Assembly: GCF_028737205.1 (NCBI RefSeq)
Contig: NZ_JAQZAL010000009.1
Location: 1-64,000, forward strand
DNA length: 64,000 nucleotides
Reading direction: 5' to 3'
DNA from: Actinomycetospora lutea
GTDB lineage: Bacteria; Actinomycetota; Actinomycetes; Mycobacteriales; Pseudonocardiaceae
A program made the position numbers and the translations under genes. The notes beneath the pieces are model-generated. The model had not been told where the DNA came from. It saw only the letters and a program-made list of their open reading frames with translations, and ran no database searches. Shown in pieces: positions 8,281 to 17,879 of this stretch (position 1 is the first letter of the stretch; each line of letters starts with the position of its first letter).

Positions 8281-11067
8281 GCCGTCGCCCGCCTCGTCGG
8301 TCGCGCCGGGGAGCTGTCCGCGCTGCTCGCCCGGTGCGTATCGGAGCCGGCGGGGGCGGTCCTCGTCACCGGGGAGGCCGGCGTCGGGAAGACGCGTCTG
8401 CTCGACGAGCTCGCCGGCCGGATGCGCTCGGGCGGGGCGTTGGTGCTGCGTGGCCACGGCGTCCGCGGCGGCGGACCGTTCCGGCCGCTCGCGCACGCGC
8501 TCGTCCGGGTGTCGCCGCCGGAGCTCGCCGAGGCGCCGGAGCTGCGCCCCTACGCGGCCGTGCTCGCCCGCCTGCTCCCCGGGTGGCCGTCGGCGACGCC
8601 CGAGGCGGGACACCTCGTCGACCCCGTCGTCGTGCTCGGCGAGGCCGTCCGCGCACTGCTGCACGTGCTCGCCGGGGGCCGGCGGGCGGTGCTGGTGCTC
8701 GACGACCTGCACTGGGCCGACCGGGACACGCTCGGCGTGCTGGAGTACCTGTCCGCCGACCCGCCGATGCCGCTCGTGCTGGCCGCCCGCGACGACGAAC
8801 GCGGACCGCCCGGACTGGACGTCGTCGGCAGGCGCTCCACCCGGATGTCGCTGGACCGGCTCGACGCGACGCACGTCGGGGTCCTGGCTGCGCAGCGCGC
8901 CGGCGCTGCGGTCGACGGCGACGTCGTGACGTTCCTGACCGCAGCCTCCGGCGGGCTGCCCTTCCTGGTCACCGAACTGACCGGTGATCTGATCGACTCG
9001 GGTCAGCTGCAGCGCGACCACGGCCGGTGGCGTGCCGACGGGCCGCTGCGAACGCGGGTGCCGGACGCGTACACGCGGCTCGTCGAGACACGGGTCGCCG
9101 CGCTCGGCGCGAGCGAGCGGACTCTGGTCCGCACGGCCGCGTTGCTGGGCGACGAGCTGGACTGGCAATTCGTCGCGGCGGCCACCGGGGACGACCCCTC
9201 GCCCGGAGTGCGTGCGGCCATCGACGCGGGGTTGTTCCACACGAGCGAGCCCGACGCCCTGCACTGGCGACACGCGCTCACCCGCGACGCCGTGCTGGAC
9301 GGGCTGAACCCACCGGAGCGCGTCGAGCTGTCGCGCCGGGCCGCGGCGCGGCTGCGGGGGGTCGAGCTGGCCGGGGCACAGCTCGCGGCCGCGGCGGACC
9401 TGTGCGCAAGGGCGGGCGACCGGTCCCGCGCGGCGCAGCTGCTGCTCGACCTCGGTCGCGAGCATCTCGCGGCGGCCGCGCTCACTGCGGCCGGAGACGC
9501 GCTGGCCTCCGCGGCCGCGCTCGTCGATGACGGCGCGGGGCCGGCCGCGCAGATCGCGGGCGAGCGTCTGCGCGTGCTCGCGCTCGCCGCCCGGACCGAC
9601 GACGCGCTCGCGCTCGGGGAGCAGGTCCTGCCCGGCCTGCCGGTCGACGGCGCAGCCGGGGTCCGACTCCAGCTCGCGCGCGCCTGCGTCGTCGCCGAGC
9701 GGTGGGACCAGGCCGCCGACCACCTGGACGCCACGTCCCGTGGGAGCGCCGAACGGCTCGCCATCGCCGCGCACGTCGCGCTCGGGCGGCGCGACGTCGA
9801 CGGTGCACTCCGCGTCGCTGCCGACGCCGTCGCGGTCGGTCGCCGGGACGGTGTGCCCGAAGCGGTCTGCGAGGCCCTCGAGATCACCGGGCGGGCTCTG
9901 CGCCGGTCCGATCCGCCGGCCTCCCGGGCGGCGTTCGCCGAGGGCGAGCGGCTGGCCGCCGAGCACGGCCTCGTGGTGTGGCGAATTCGCGCGCTGGCCG
10001 AAATGGGCACGCACGACATGCTGGCGTCGGCGGACCTCCGGCGGCTCCGGCAAGCACGCCTGCTCGCGGAAGAGTCCGGGCTGCTCGGCACGGCCATGAT
10101 GCTGGACCTGCAGCTCCTGGCCGCGACCGCCGGCATCGACGGGTACGTCGCGACCCTCCCGTTCGCGCGCCGGTGCGCCGAGACCGCCGCCCGGCTCCGG
10201 CTGCCGGGCCCGGCCGCGCACGCCATGCTGTTCGTCGGTCGCGGGAGATTCTGGAGCGGCGACACCGAGGGCGCCCTGGCCGCCCTCGAGGAGTACCTGC
10301 GCACCAGTCCCGACCCGGTGCCTTCCACCTTCGCGCGGGCGCCGACCCAGGCCTACGACGCGTGGCTGTCCCACGACGGCATCCGGGCAGCGGAACGCCT
10401 GTCGATGGCGGTGGAGGCCCTGCGCGCCAGCACGGTGTCCAGCCCGGCTCCGTTCTGGGGGCACTGGGCGCTGCTCTCGACGGTCGTGCACCCGGACGAC
10501 CCGGCACCACTGGAGGAGCTGCGGGACTCCGACGTGCTGGTCCAGGCCGCCAACCATGCCGCGTTGCACTACGGGGACGCCGTGCTCGCCGCCCGGGCCG
10601 GCGCTCCCGACCGGTCGCGCGAGCTCGTCGAGGCCGGGGACGCGATCCTCTCCGGACGCAACCACGAGCGGTTGTTCCAGCGAAGCCTGATGATCACCTC
10701 CGACGGCGCCGCCGCCGCGTTCGACGCCGAGGTGCTCCTCCGGGAGGCGCTGACCCGCTGGGAGCCGGCCGGGGAGGTCCGTCTCGTGCGCTGGTGCCGC
10801 GAGCGTCTGCGCATGCTCGGGCTTCCGGTGCCCCGGCCGGGCCGCGACCACACCGCGGTCCCGCCGGCGTTGCGCGCGATCGGCATCACCGGCCGCGAGC
10901 TGGAGGTCCTGCGCCTGGTGGCCGACGGCGCGACCAACGCCGAGGTCGCGACCCGTCTTCACCTGTCCCCGCGCACCGTCGAGACGCACGTGAGCAATCT
11001 GCTCGCCAAGACCGGCGCGACGACCCGCGGCCAGCTCGCGGGATGGCTCCCCGCGCCAGGTCCGTAA
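8278..11067 (+). CDS. LuxR-family regulator with AAA-type ATPase domain (LAL type)
   Basis: A 929-residue large ATP-binding LuxR regulator. Its N-terminal AAA domain has Walker A GEAGVGKT (residues 32-39) and a Walker B-type LDDLHWAD (141-148). The long middle is helical and TPR-like. The C-terminal 65 residues form a LuxR helix-turn-helix (ITGRELEVLRLVADGATNAE, then SPRTVETHVSNLLAKTGA). LAL regulators activate catabolic or secondary-metabolite genes in response to a ligand. The likely target is unclear; a SnoaL-like gene follows. GTG 8278 was chosen over an upstream start at 8191 because the domain begins there. A 1160-codon antisense frame over this gene is a codon-bias artefact. Confidence 0.9.
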   Translation: MAVARLVGRAGELSALLARCVSEPAGAVLVTGEAGVGKTRLLDELAGRMRSGGALVLRGHGVRGGGPFRPLAHALVRVSPPELAEAPELRPYAAVLARLLPGWPSATPEAGHLVDPVVVLGEAVRALLHVLAGGRRAVLVLDDLHWADRDTLGVLEYLSADPPMPLVLAARDDERGPPGLDVVGRRSTRMSLDRLDATHVGVLAAQRAGAAVDGDVVTFLTAASGGLPFLVTELTGDLIDSGQLQRDHGRWRADGPLRTRVPDAYTRLVETRVAALGASERTLVRTAALLGDELDWQFVAAATGDDPSPGVRAAIDAGLFHTSEPDALHWRHALTRDAVLDGLNPPERVELSRRAAARLRGVELAGAQLAAAADLCARAGDRSRAAQLLLDLGREHLAAAALTAAGDALASAAALVDDGAGPAAQIAGERLRVLALAARTDDALALGEQVLPGLPVDGAAGVRLQLARACVVAERWDQAADHLDATSRGSAERLAIAAHVALGRRDVDGALRVAADAVAVGRRDGVPEAVCEALEITGRALRRSDPPASRAAFAEGERLAAEHGLVVWRIRALAEMGTHDMLASADLRRLRQARLLAEESGLLGTAMMLDLQLLAATAGIDGYVATLPFARRCAETAARLRLPGPAAHAMLFVGRGRFWSGDTEGALAALEEYLRTSPDPVPSTFARAPTQAYDAWLSHDGIRAAERLSMAVEALRASTVSSPAPFWGHWALLSTVVHPDDPAPLEELRDSDVLVQAANHAALHYGDAVLAARAGAPDRSRELVEAGDAILSGRNHERLFQRSLMITSDGAAAAFDAEVLLREALTRWEPAGEVRLVRWCRERLRMLGLPVPRPGRDHTAVPPALRAIGITGRELEVLRLVADGATNAEVATRLHLSPRTVETHVSNLLAKTGATTRGQLAGWLPAPGP

Positions 11068-11172
11068 CGGTGCCCGGCTGACTCCGTGGCCGGCACGGAT
11101 CCGCGCGTCGGTCGGCCGGGCGATGCTCGTCGCACGAGGCGGGAGCCCGCCGAGCAACCCGAGGAGCGCACC

Positions 11173-11628
11173 ATGACGATCACCGCCACCGACGCCCGCA
11201 CAATGGCAGAGGCCCGGTTCACCGACATGTCGACCGGCGACCTGGACGCCTTCACGCGGACGTTCCACCCGACGGCGAGCGACCGCATCGTGGGTGCTCC
11301 GCCCGCCTGCGCCACACCCGGACCCGAGGGCTTCCACGCGGCCGCGCTCTGGCTGCGCGGCATGTTCTCCGACCTGCGCTGGGACGTCCACGAGGCGATC
11401 GCCCAGGACGACCTCCTCGTCGCCTACACGACCATGCGCGGCCGACACACCGGCCCGATGACGAAGTACTCGCCGGACGGCGACCTGGTGATGGACGTGC
11501 CCGCGACGGGCAACGAGGTCGCCGTCACCCAGACCCACTGGTACCGCTACCTCGACGACCTGATCGTCGAGCACTGGGCCAGCCGCGACGACCTCGGCAT
11601 GCTGCGCCAGCTGGGCCTCGTCGGCTGA
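11173..11628 (+). CDS. SnoaL-like polyketide-cyclase-fold protein
   Basis: A 151-residue protein with the SnoaL/NTF2 cone fold: ARFTDMSTGDLDAFTRTFHP near the N-terminus, GPEGFHAAALWLRGMFSDLRWDV in the middle, and VTQTHWYRYLDDLIVEHWASRDD at the end. SnoaL-like proteins act as ester cyclases or isomerases, or have unknown small-molecule roles. CCCGAGGAGC precedes the ATG at 11173 by about 6 bases. It lies 105 bp after the LuxR-type regulator in the same direction and could be its target. Confidence 0.8.
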   Translation: MTITATDARTMAEARFTDMSTGDLDAFTRTFHPTASDRIVGAPPACATPGPEGFHAAALWLRGMFSDLRWDVHEAIAQDDLLVAYTTMRGRHTGPMTKYSPDGDLVMDVPATGNEVAVTQTHWYRYLDDLIVEHWASRDDLGMLRQLGLVG

Positions 11629-11819
11629 GCTGGACCACCTCCTGCCTCACCGGAAGGTCATTCCAGGCCGCGTCGGGGAAGCATTCGGGGACCTGACACA
11701 ACGAAGGAATGATTTCGGCGCTGCCGGTCAGCACGACGCCGCGGCCGTCTCGCTCGGCGGCATCGCCCCGCCGCAGGAGGCTTCGCGGGAACGGGCCCGA
11801 GGCGTGCCAGACTGGGCTG

Positions 11820-12557
11820 ATGGTGAGCGTGGGCACGGTCCAGATCGAGGCGGCGCGCGTCGCTGCGCGGACCAAGAAGATGCTTCGCGAGGATGGCGTT
11901 CGGGCGACCGGCCGCTTCTTCGCGCTGCAGGCCTGGGAGCACGCCACCCTGCCGATTCTTCGGCGCCGCCGAGCCGGCGACAGGTTCCCCTTCGACGGCA
12001 CCGAGCTGGAGTACGAGTATTCGCTCTACGGTCAGACCTGGCGTAACGAACGCACGATCGAGATCGCCATCGCCCGATATTTCCTCGCCGATGCGCCGGG
12101 TCGGATGCTCGAGGTCGGAAATGTGCTCAGCCATTACGGGATGCGCGGCCACGACGTCCTCGACCGGTATGAGCGGGGACTTCCCGGAGTCCTGAACGAG
12201 GATGTCCTGACCTTCGACCCGGACTCACGCTACGACACCATCGTCTCCATCTCCACCCTGGAACATGTGCGATGCGACGAGGACGAGAAGGACCCACGAG
12301 GGTCGATGAAGGCCCTGACCAATCTCCGACGGTTGTTGGCGCCCGGCGGTCGGATGCTGGTGACCGTTCCCATCGATTGGCATCCGGGCCTCGACGAGGA
12401 CATCGCGGCGGGCCGGTTCACGCTCGGACGCGACGTCTTCTATCGGCGCGACTCCCGATACGACTGGTCGAGGACCGATCGCGACGGAGCCCTCGAGGCC
12501 CGTTACGGCACTCCCTACGAGGCCGCGAACGCGCTACTCGTCACCACGACGCTCTGA
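11820..12557 (+). CDS. SAM-methyltransferase-like protein of a glycan cluster
   Basis: A 245-residue protein with a degenerate class I methyltransferase core: RMLEVGNVLSHYGMRGHDVLDRYE as the SAM-binding strand-loop, then YDTIVSISTLEHVRCDE and a GGRMLVTVPIDWHPGLD strand. This variant, with VGNVLSHYG in place of the usual GxGxG, is common in bacterial surface-polysaccharide clusters. The neighbouring membrane protein, flippase and glycosyltransferases fit that. The start is ATG 11820 or GTG 11823. The substrate is unknown. Confidence 0.75.
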   Translation: MVSVGTVQIEAARVAARTKKMLREDGVRATGRFFALQAWEHATLPILRRRRAGDRFPFDGTELEYEYSLYGQTWRNERTIEIAIARYFLADAPGRMLEVGNVLSHYGMRGHDVLDRYERGLPGVLNEDVLTFDPDSRYDTIVSISTLEHVRCDEDEKDPRGSMKALTNLRRLLAPGGRMLVTVPIDWHPGLDEDIAAGRFTLGRDVFYRRDSRYDWSRTDRDGALEARYGTPYEAANALLVTTTL

Positions 12558-12600
12558 GCTGATCGAGACCGAGCGGCGGGGCCGGGAGTTCGGATCGCAC

Positions 12601-14628
12601 TCAGAGGCCGGCGACCACGACCGGGTCGAGGCGGTAGACAGTGACCGTCCCGGCGCGGAAGGCCGGGGTGAGACCGGGAAGGCCCGTGAGGTCCTCGAAG
12701 CCGCGGGGCACGGTCAACCGGTCGACCCCGGGCCATCCCGACGGGGCTCCGCCGACCCCGATGGGAGGGGCCTCGGAGTCGACGTACAGCCAGGCGACGC
12801 GCAGATCCAGAAGGTCCCGACGGATCACGGGATCCGTCGGATAAGTGCGGAAACCGGCCAGCAACCGGTAGGTGTACGGCGCCGCGGCGCTCCCGAGGCT
12901 CGCCAGGTTCACGACCGGCAGACCGTGCTCGGTGTAGAGGATCGTCGAACCGTCGTTGGCCGAGTTCAGCACGCGCTGGCCGCTCTGCACGTGACCGGCG
13001 AGCCACGCCGCCGCCGCCTCGTCGTCCCCGTTCACCCGAGTGAAGTCCGGCGTCGCGAAGCGTGAGGCGACGGCGTTCTCGTTGACGCGCGCGTAGCCGT
13101 AGCCGGGTCCGACGAGATACGCGGCGACGACGAGCAGCAGCAGTCCCGCCGTCACCCACGGCACGACCGGGCGACCCACGTGGGGAAGCCGCCGTGCCGC
13201 CCACCGAGCCGCGATGGCGACGCCCAGCGCTCCCGCCGGAACGGCCACGAGGGACAGCTGCGACCACACCCGCGGCTCGGAGTTGTAGAAGAAGGACGTG
13301 ATCACCCCCGGAGCTCCTCGTCCCGGCGCGACGAAGTAGGAGACGACGATGGCGAACCATCCGGCGACGGCTGCCAGGAGAGGGAGACAGCGCCGGGTCG
13401 CCACGAGCACGAGGAGCCCACCGACGATCAGGACGGCAGCGCCGACCTGTGCGCGCGTGCTGTCCGGGTCGAGGTAGCCACCGTAGGCGAACGTCAGGGC
13501 CTTACCGACCGCCTGAGCGACGGGCCGGTCCGGGGTCTCCGAGTCGAACGACGTCGTCGCGGCGACCGCGCGGGCCCCGATGATCAGGGTGGGAAGAGCG
13601 ACGAGGAGAGCGAGAGCCGCCGGGGCCGCCAAGGCACGGACGACGCGACGGAGATCCCGCCGACCACGCCGCGCCACGTCGACGATGAGATAGATGCCCA
13701 TCGTGAGCCCGAGCGTCACCACGGCGCTGGGGTGGGCGATCACCGCTCCGGCCGTGGCGAGCCCGGCGGACACCAGGACTGCGCGAGGCGCCCGGCGCCA
13801 GGAGACCAGCGCGGCGAGGACACCGGCGCACAACGCGAGGGCGACCGAGTTCGGCAGCACGCCGCCGTCGTGCGCGAGCTGCACTCCGGGTCGGTAGAGC
13901 GTGGCCATGAGGACGCAGGCGACGCCGGCCGCTCCCACTGCGGTGTCCGGCGCACAACCGTTCGCCCGAGCGAGCGCCCACGCCAGACACGCGGCGGCGA
14001 GCGGCATACCGAGGCCCACCAGGACGAGCGCGAGCGCATTGACCGAGACCACGACGTCCCCGGTGACCTGCGCGACCGCTCCCGCAAGGAGGTGGAAACC
14101 AGCTGGGTAGAAGATCGTGTCGGAACCTGAGAGCACGTCGGTCGGCGCCAGCGCCCACGGCGCGCCCACGCCTGTCCGCGCGACGTAGGACGACACCGCG
14201 AGGTGGTAGATCATGTCGTGTTCTTGCGGGTAGGTCCGCAACGACCACCCCATGCCGCCGAGCCAGGTGAGGACACTGACGCCGAGCCCGGCGCCGATCG
14301 CGGCCGTGCCCGCGAGCATCGGCACGGTCCGCACGGACGTGGCGCGGGATACCTTGCCGGGTGCCGCTCGACCTCGGCGCAGGAGTGCCCGGCGCACCAC
14401 TGCGGCTCCCGCGAGAACGACGCTCACGACCGCGAGGGCGACGAACCCGAACGACGCACCCACGGCCGTCGTGATCAGTCCGGTCAGGGACGCGACGGCG
14501 ACCGAGCACGGTGCCGAGAGAGCCAGGTACCACCACGGCCCTCGGACGCCGATCAACAGCATCGCGCACGTGCCCGGGACCAGGGCCAGACAGACCCCGA
14601 CGACGAAACCGGCGACGTCGAGGAGCAC
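12601..14628 (-). CDS. Large multipass membrane protein (DUF6541-like, GT-C-like)
   Basis: A 675-residue integral membrane protein. Many hydrophobic helices begin at residue 1, and an acidic motif after the early helices, TYPQEHDMIYHLAVSSYVARTG, recalls GT-C glycosyltransferases. The C-terminal soluble segment (about 530-675) contains SGQRVLNSANDGSTILYTEHG. This matches the architecture of actinobacterial DUF6541 proteins, thought to act on cell-envelope glycans. The GTG at 14628 is preceded by AAGGAGAGCG. A longer frame to 15225 would overlap the flippase gene and is rejected. Confidence 0.8.
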   Translation of the reverse strand: MLLDVAGFVVGVCLALVPGTCAMLLIGVRGPWWYLALSAPCSVAVASLTGLITTAVGASFGFVALAVVSVVLAGAAVVRRALLRRGRAAPGKVSRATSVRTVPMLAGTAAIGAGLGVSVLTWLGGMGWSLRTYPQEHDMIYHLAVSSYVARTGVGAPWALAPTDVLSGSDTIFYPAGFHLLAGAVAQVTGDVVVSVNALALVLVGLGMPLAAACLAWALARANGCAPDTAVGAAGVACVLMATLYRPGVQLAHDGGVLPNSVALALCAGVLAALVSWRRAPRAVLVSAGLATAGAVIAHPSAVVTLGLTMGIYLIVDVARRGRRDLRRVVRALAAPAALALLVALPTLIIGARAVAATTSFDSETPDRPVAQAVGKALTFAYGGYLDPDSTRAQVGAAVLIVGGLLVLVATRRCLPLLAAVAGWFAIVVSYFVAPGRGAPGVITSFFYNSEPRVWSQLSLVAVPAGALGVAIAARWAARRLPHVGRPVVPWVTAGLLLLVVAAYLVGPGYGYARVNENAVASRFATPDFTRVNGDDEAAAAWLAGHVQSGQRVLNSANDGSTILYTEHGLPVVNLASLGSAAAPYTYRLLAGFRTYPTDPVIRRDLLDLRVAWLYVDSEAPPIGVGGAPSGWPGVDRLTVPRGFEDLTGLPGLTPAFRAGTVTVYRLDPVVVAGL

Positions 14629-14804
14629 CGCGCTCTCCTTCCCCCCGGGCGCCGCGGGGGCCGTCGTGCCCGCGTCGGTGGACGTGGTGACCTCAAGTCG
14701 GGAAGAGCCCGGAGGAACGGAGTTGCGACATCGACAGGCCCCGTCCGGGTCTCCGGTCGCCCACCGTAGTGCCGGCCGGGTCCCGGAACGTGGCTCGCCG
14801 CCCG

Positions 14805-16217
14805 TCAGGCGTGTCGAGGATCGACGGCGGTGGGTTCCGCACGGGATCCGTCGGCGTCCGACGCCTCGTGCACCGACGGCGCGGACAGCCGCCCCTCGTC
14901 GTGGGTGCGGCCGATGCGGCTGTCGGCGACGAGCACCCCCACCAGGACGACCACGGCCGCGGCGAGCTGCGCGAGGGCACCCCACAACCGGGGATCGCCC
15001 GGCACGGCGGACACGAGCCCGAGCACGCACAGGCCGGAGAGCCAGGCAAGACCGACGTCGCGGTGACGGCGGAAGGCCAGCGCCCGCGTCTGCAGCACGA
15101 AGGCGGCGGCCCCGATCAGGGTCGAGGCCGCGAGTGTGGTCGTCGCCGACCACGGGGGAACCTCCTGCACCGCGAACACCGTGCGCGCCAGACCGGGCAC
15201 GATGAGCGTGGCCGCGAGCAGCCACGGGATCGACGCGGCGCCCAGCAGGAGCAGTGGGGGCCGCAGTGCGCGTCTCGTGCCGTCCCGGTCGTCGTGCTCA
15301 GCCGCAGCCGCGACCGACGGCAGGAGGACCGCCTGGATGGCGGGGAAGACGAACACCGGCGCCCGGAGAATCACCGCGACCGCGACGAAGCCGGCGGCCT
15401 CGGAGGGGGCCGCCGCCAACGCCGAGGTCACCGAGACGGGGGCCAGGTTCCACACGCCCTGTGAGGAGAGGTAGAAGAGCGACGTCCAGATCAGAGCGGT
15501 CATGACGACCCGGTGCTCGCTCCCGCGCGCGGGCTCCCGCACTCCCGCCGACCACACGGTGCGCATCCGTACGAACAGCCCGACACCTGACGTCCGGAGT
15601 GCGACGAGGACCGCGGCGACTCCGGGGGACAGGACCAGCACGGCAGCCCACCCGACCACCGAGTCCACGCCCGCAAGAGCCAACACCGCAGCGCCGAGCA
15701 GGGTGGACGCTGCCTCGACGAGGAACGTGAGGCTGTACGGACGGAACCGGCGCCGCGCCGCGAGCGGACCCCGGACGCAGTAGGAAGCCGCCATCGTGCA
15801 CGAGCCGAGCGCGAGCGCGAGCGCGACGTCCACGCCGGGAAGCAAGGGTGTCGCCGCGAACGACAGGGCGATGGCGACGGCGAGGAGCACAGCCGCGCGA
15901 CGCACCGCGCTCGCGAGAACCGGACGCCCGTTCACGCCGGCCGCGTCGGCGGCGGCGAGAACTCGACTGGTCTCGAGCTCGACGGATGCGAAGACTCCGC
16001 GGCCGATGGTGTTCAGCAACAGGTAGAAGGCACTGATCACAGCGAATCCGGCGGCCGGCATCGTGCGTGCCGCGAGCGCGAGCAGCACGTATCCCGCTCC
16101 CGCCAGGAGCACTTGGCTGATCGGCACACACACCGCGGCCCGAAGTCCGGCATCGCCCACCTGCCCGAGACGGAGAGATGCCACGAAAGGGAGGCTACGG
16201 CGCACGACACCGGGCAC
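14805..16217 (-). CDS. Polysaccharide flippase (Wzx/MATE-like)
   Basis: A 470-residue protein with about 12-14 hydrophobic helices and the pattern of Wzx-type lipid-linked oligosaccharide flippases. Examples are YVLLALAARTMPAAGFAVISAFYLLLNTIGRG near the N-terminus and FVFPAIQAVLLPSVAAA in the second half. It would move undecaprenyl-linked glycans across the membrane. The C-terminal 50 residues are polar and probably cytosolic. It is transcribed leftward, upstream of the DUF6541-like gene (176-bp gap), and divergently from the glycosyltransferase at 16301, leaving an 83-bp shared promoter region. Confidence 0.82.
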   Translation of the reverse strand: MPGVVRRSLPFVASLRLGQVGDAGLRAAVCVPISQVLLAGAGYVLLALAARTMPAAGFAVISAFYLLLNTIGRGVFASVELETSRVLAAADAAGVNGRPVLASAVRRAAVLLAVAIALSFAATPLLPGVDVALALALGSCTMAASYCVRGPLAARRRFRPYSLTFLVEAASTLLGAAVLALAGVDSVVGWAAVLVLSPGVAAVLVALRTSGVGLFVRMRTVWSAGVREPARGSEHRVVMTALIWTSLFYLSSQGVWNLAPVSVTSALAAAPSEAAGFVAVAVILRAPVFVFPAIQAVLLPSVAAAAEHDDRDGTRRALRPPLLLLGAASIPWLLAATLIVPGLARTVFAVQEVPPWSATTTLAASTLIGAAAFVLQTRALAFRRHRDVGLAWLSGLCVLGLVSAVPGDPRLWGALAQLAAAVVVLVGVLVADSRIGRTHDEGRLSAPSVHEASDADGSRAEPTAVDPRHA

Positions 16218-16300
16218 TTCCTCACGCCCTTCGACACGCCGAAGTCGATGGTGACTCCGGCGTTGCTACGTTGTCCGGCGACCGCCATCGGGGAGGGTGT

Positions 16301-17428
16301 GTGACCGAGCTCCGGATCTGCGCGTTGACCAGCTATGGCGAGCACACCGCCCTGACCGGCGGACGGCTCCGGCGCGACAACCTGCTGCGTGCCCTCGCGA
16401 AGCGCGGGCACCACGTCGCCCGCTTCGACGTGCCGAGCAGGCCCGGCCCCCGATCGGCGGTCGGCGCCGTCCGGGTGGTCGCTCAGCGCGCGTTCCGTGA
16501 CGCTCTCGCGCGTTCCGACATCGTCCTTCTCGGTGATGTGTTCTGCTTGCCGAGCATTCCCCTGATTCGACGTTCAGGGATCCCGATCGTCCTCGATCTC
16601 GTCGACAGCCCCTATCGGCTCGTCAGCTCCGGCCCGCGTCGCACCGTGGCACAGAAGTGCTCCACACTCGCCGGCGCCGCACAACTGGTGCCCGTGATGC
16701 AACTGCTCTACCCACTCGTCTCCGCCGTCACCTACATCTCCGACGACGATGCGTCCTGGGACACGGCACGGGTGCGCCGTGGTCCCCGCACCCACGTCGT
16801 GCCCAACGGGATCGCCGCACCCCTCTTCGAACTGGACCTGTGTGCCCCACCGGACGATGGATATGTCGCCTGGTTGGCCGACTGGACGTACGCGCCCAAC
16901 CGGGACTCGCTCCGCTGGTTCGTCGAGGAGGTGGCACCGCGCCTCCCCGACACCGTTCTCGAACGGATCACCCTCTTCGGCGCCGGCGACCCGTGGACCA
17001 TCAGCGCCGAGGGCGGCGCGCTCGAACGCTCGCGATCACGCATGGCGTTCGCCGGCTTCGTGGACCGGCTCGCCGACGTCTACCGGGGAGCCCGGGCGGT
17101 CGTGGCACCGGTCACCAGAGGCGCCGGGGTCAACAACAAGGTCCTCGAGCCGCTCGCCGCCGGACGTCCGCTGGTGACCACCGTGGTGGGAACACGAGGA
17201 CTGCCTCCGGCCGTCCTCGACAACATCCGGTACGCGGCCGACGGAGCAGGCTTCGCGGCCGAGCTCCGTGCGCTCCTCTCCGCGACCTGGGAACCCGCAT
17301 CGGCCCGTGCCGCGCGCGCCTCGGTCGACTCGCTCAGCTGGGACCGGGCCGGAGCCCTGATGGAGAACGTCCTGGTGGGCGTCGCGCAGCGGCACGGCAC
17401 GACGGCGAGTCACGGACACGCTCGCTAG
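16301..17428 (+). CDS. GT-B glycosyltransferase (GT4-like)
   Basis: A 375-residue GT-B fold glycosyltransferase. The N-terminal domain starts with RICALTSYGEHTALTGGRLRR, and the linker strand is VVPNGIA. The C-terminal donor domain has WLADWTYAPNRDSLRWFVEEV, FAGFVDRLADVYRGARAVVAPV and GAGVNNKVLEPLAAGRPLVTT, with the glutamate of the EPLAAG nucleotide-sugar site. GGGGAGGGTGT lies directly upstream of the GTG. It presumably builds the cluster's surface glycan at the cytosolic face of the membrane; donor and acceptor are unknown. Confidence 0.88.
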   Translation: MTELRICALTSYGEHTALTGGRLRRDNLLRALAKRGHHVARFDVPSRPGPRSAVGAVRVVAQRAFRDALARSDIVLLGDVFCLPSIPLIRRSGIPIVLDLVDSPYRLVSSGPRRTVAQKCSTLAGAAQLVPVMQLLYPLVSAVTYISDDDASWDTARVRRGPRTHVVPNGIAAPLFELDLCAPPDDGYVAWLADWTYAPNRDSLRWFVEEVAPRLPDTVLERITLFGAGDPWTISAEGGALERSRSRMAFAGFVDRLADVYRGARAVVAPVTRGAGVNNKVLEPLAAGRPLVTTVVGTRGLPPAVLDNIRYAADGAGFAAELRALLSATWEPASARAARASVDSLSWDRAGALMENVLVGVAQRHGTTASHGHAR

Positions 17429-17446
17429 CCGTCGGATGACGACGAG

Positions 17447-17878
17447 TCAGTGGGGACGGATCCCGTCCGGGCGCACGTGGGGCTCGTCGACGTCCGTCTC
17501 CGATCCGCGCGACGAGCCGACGTCCGTCCCGGCGCGCCACTCGACCTCCTCGAGACGCAGCCGGAGGGCACCGACCTCCTCGGCCAGCCGCCGGGCCTGC
17601 TCCTCCAGCACTCCGACCTCGATCGAGAGCTGCAGGGAGACCCCGAAGAGGATCAACAGGGAGACCAGGAAGAGCAGATTGCTCGGGACCGCGATGCCCA
17701 GGAGGGCCGAAGCGCGCTGGAGCAGCGTCGGGGAGACCGAGATCACCACGGTCGCACCGGCGACGACCACCCACAGGAACGCGTACTTCTGACGCAGTCT
17801 GCGCCCGCGCAGGAGCTCGACGACCAGCACGACGGCGGTGATCGCCACGACGATCGTGACGATCGTGAGGCGGGCCAA
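17447..17878 (-). CDS. DUF2304 small membrane protein
   Basis: A 143-residue protein with three hydrophobic segments (LTIVTIVVAITAVVLVVELL, KYAFLWVVVAGATVVISV, LLFLVSLLILFGVSLQLSI). They are followed by a coiled-coil-like tail (EEQARRLAEEVGALRLRLEE). This is the DUF2304 layout, and these genes are typically paired with GT2 dolichol-phosphate-mannose-synthase-like enzymes, exactly as here. The TTG at 17878 is favoured because GAGGTGG lies 7 bases upstream and the start abuts the GT2 stop (TGA-G-TTG). An upstream start at 17932 would overlap the GT2 gene. Confidence 0.8.
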   Translation of the reverse strand: MARLTIVTIVVAITAVVLVVELLRGRRLRQKYAFLWVVVAGATVVISVSPTLLQRASALLGIAVPSNLLFLVSLLILFGVSLQLSIEVGVLEEQARRLAEEVGALRLRLEEVEWRAGTDVGSSRGSETDVDEPHVRPDGIRPH

Positions 17879-17879
17879 C

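Noticed and set aside
8092-11574. 1160-codon open frame on the minus strand opposite the LuxR-type gene
   Set aside because: Its composition is arginine-, glycine- and proline-rich without domains, and the plus strand encodes a clear Walker A/B and HTH protein. Long antisense frames are normal at this GC content.
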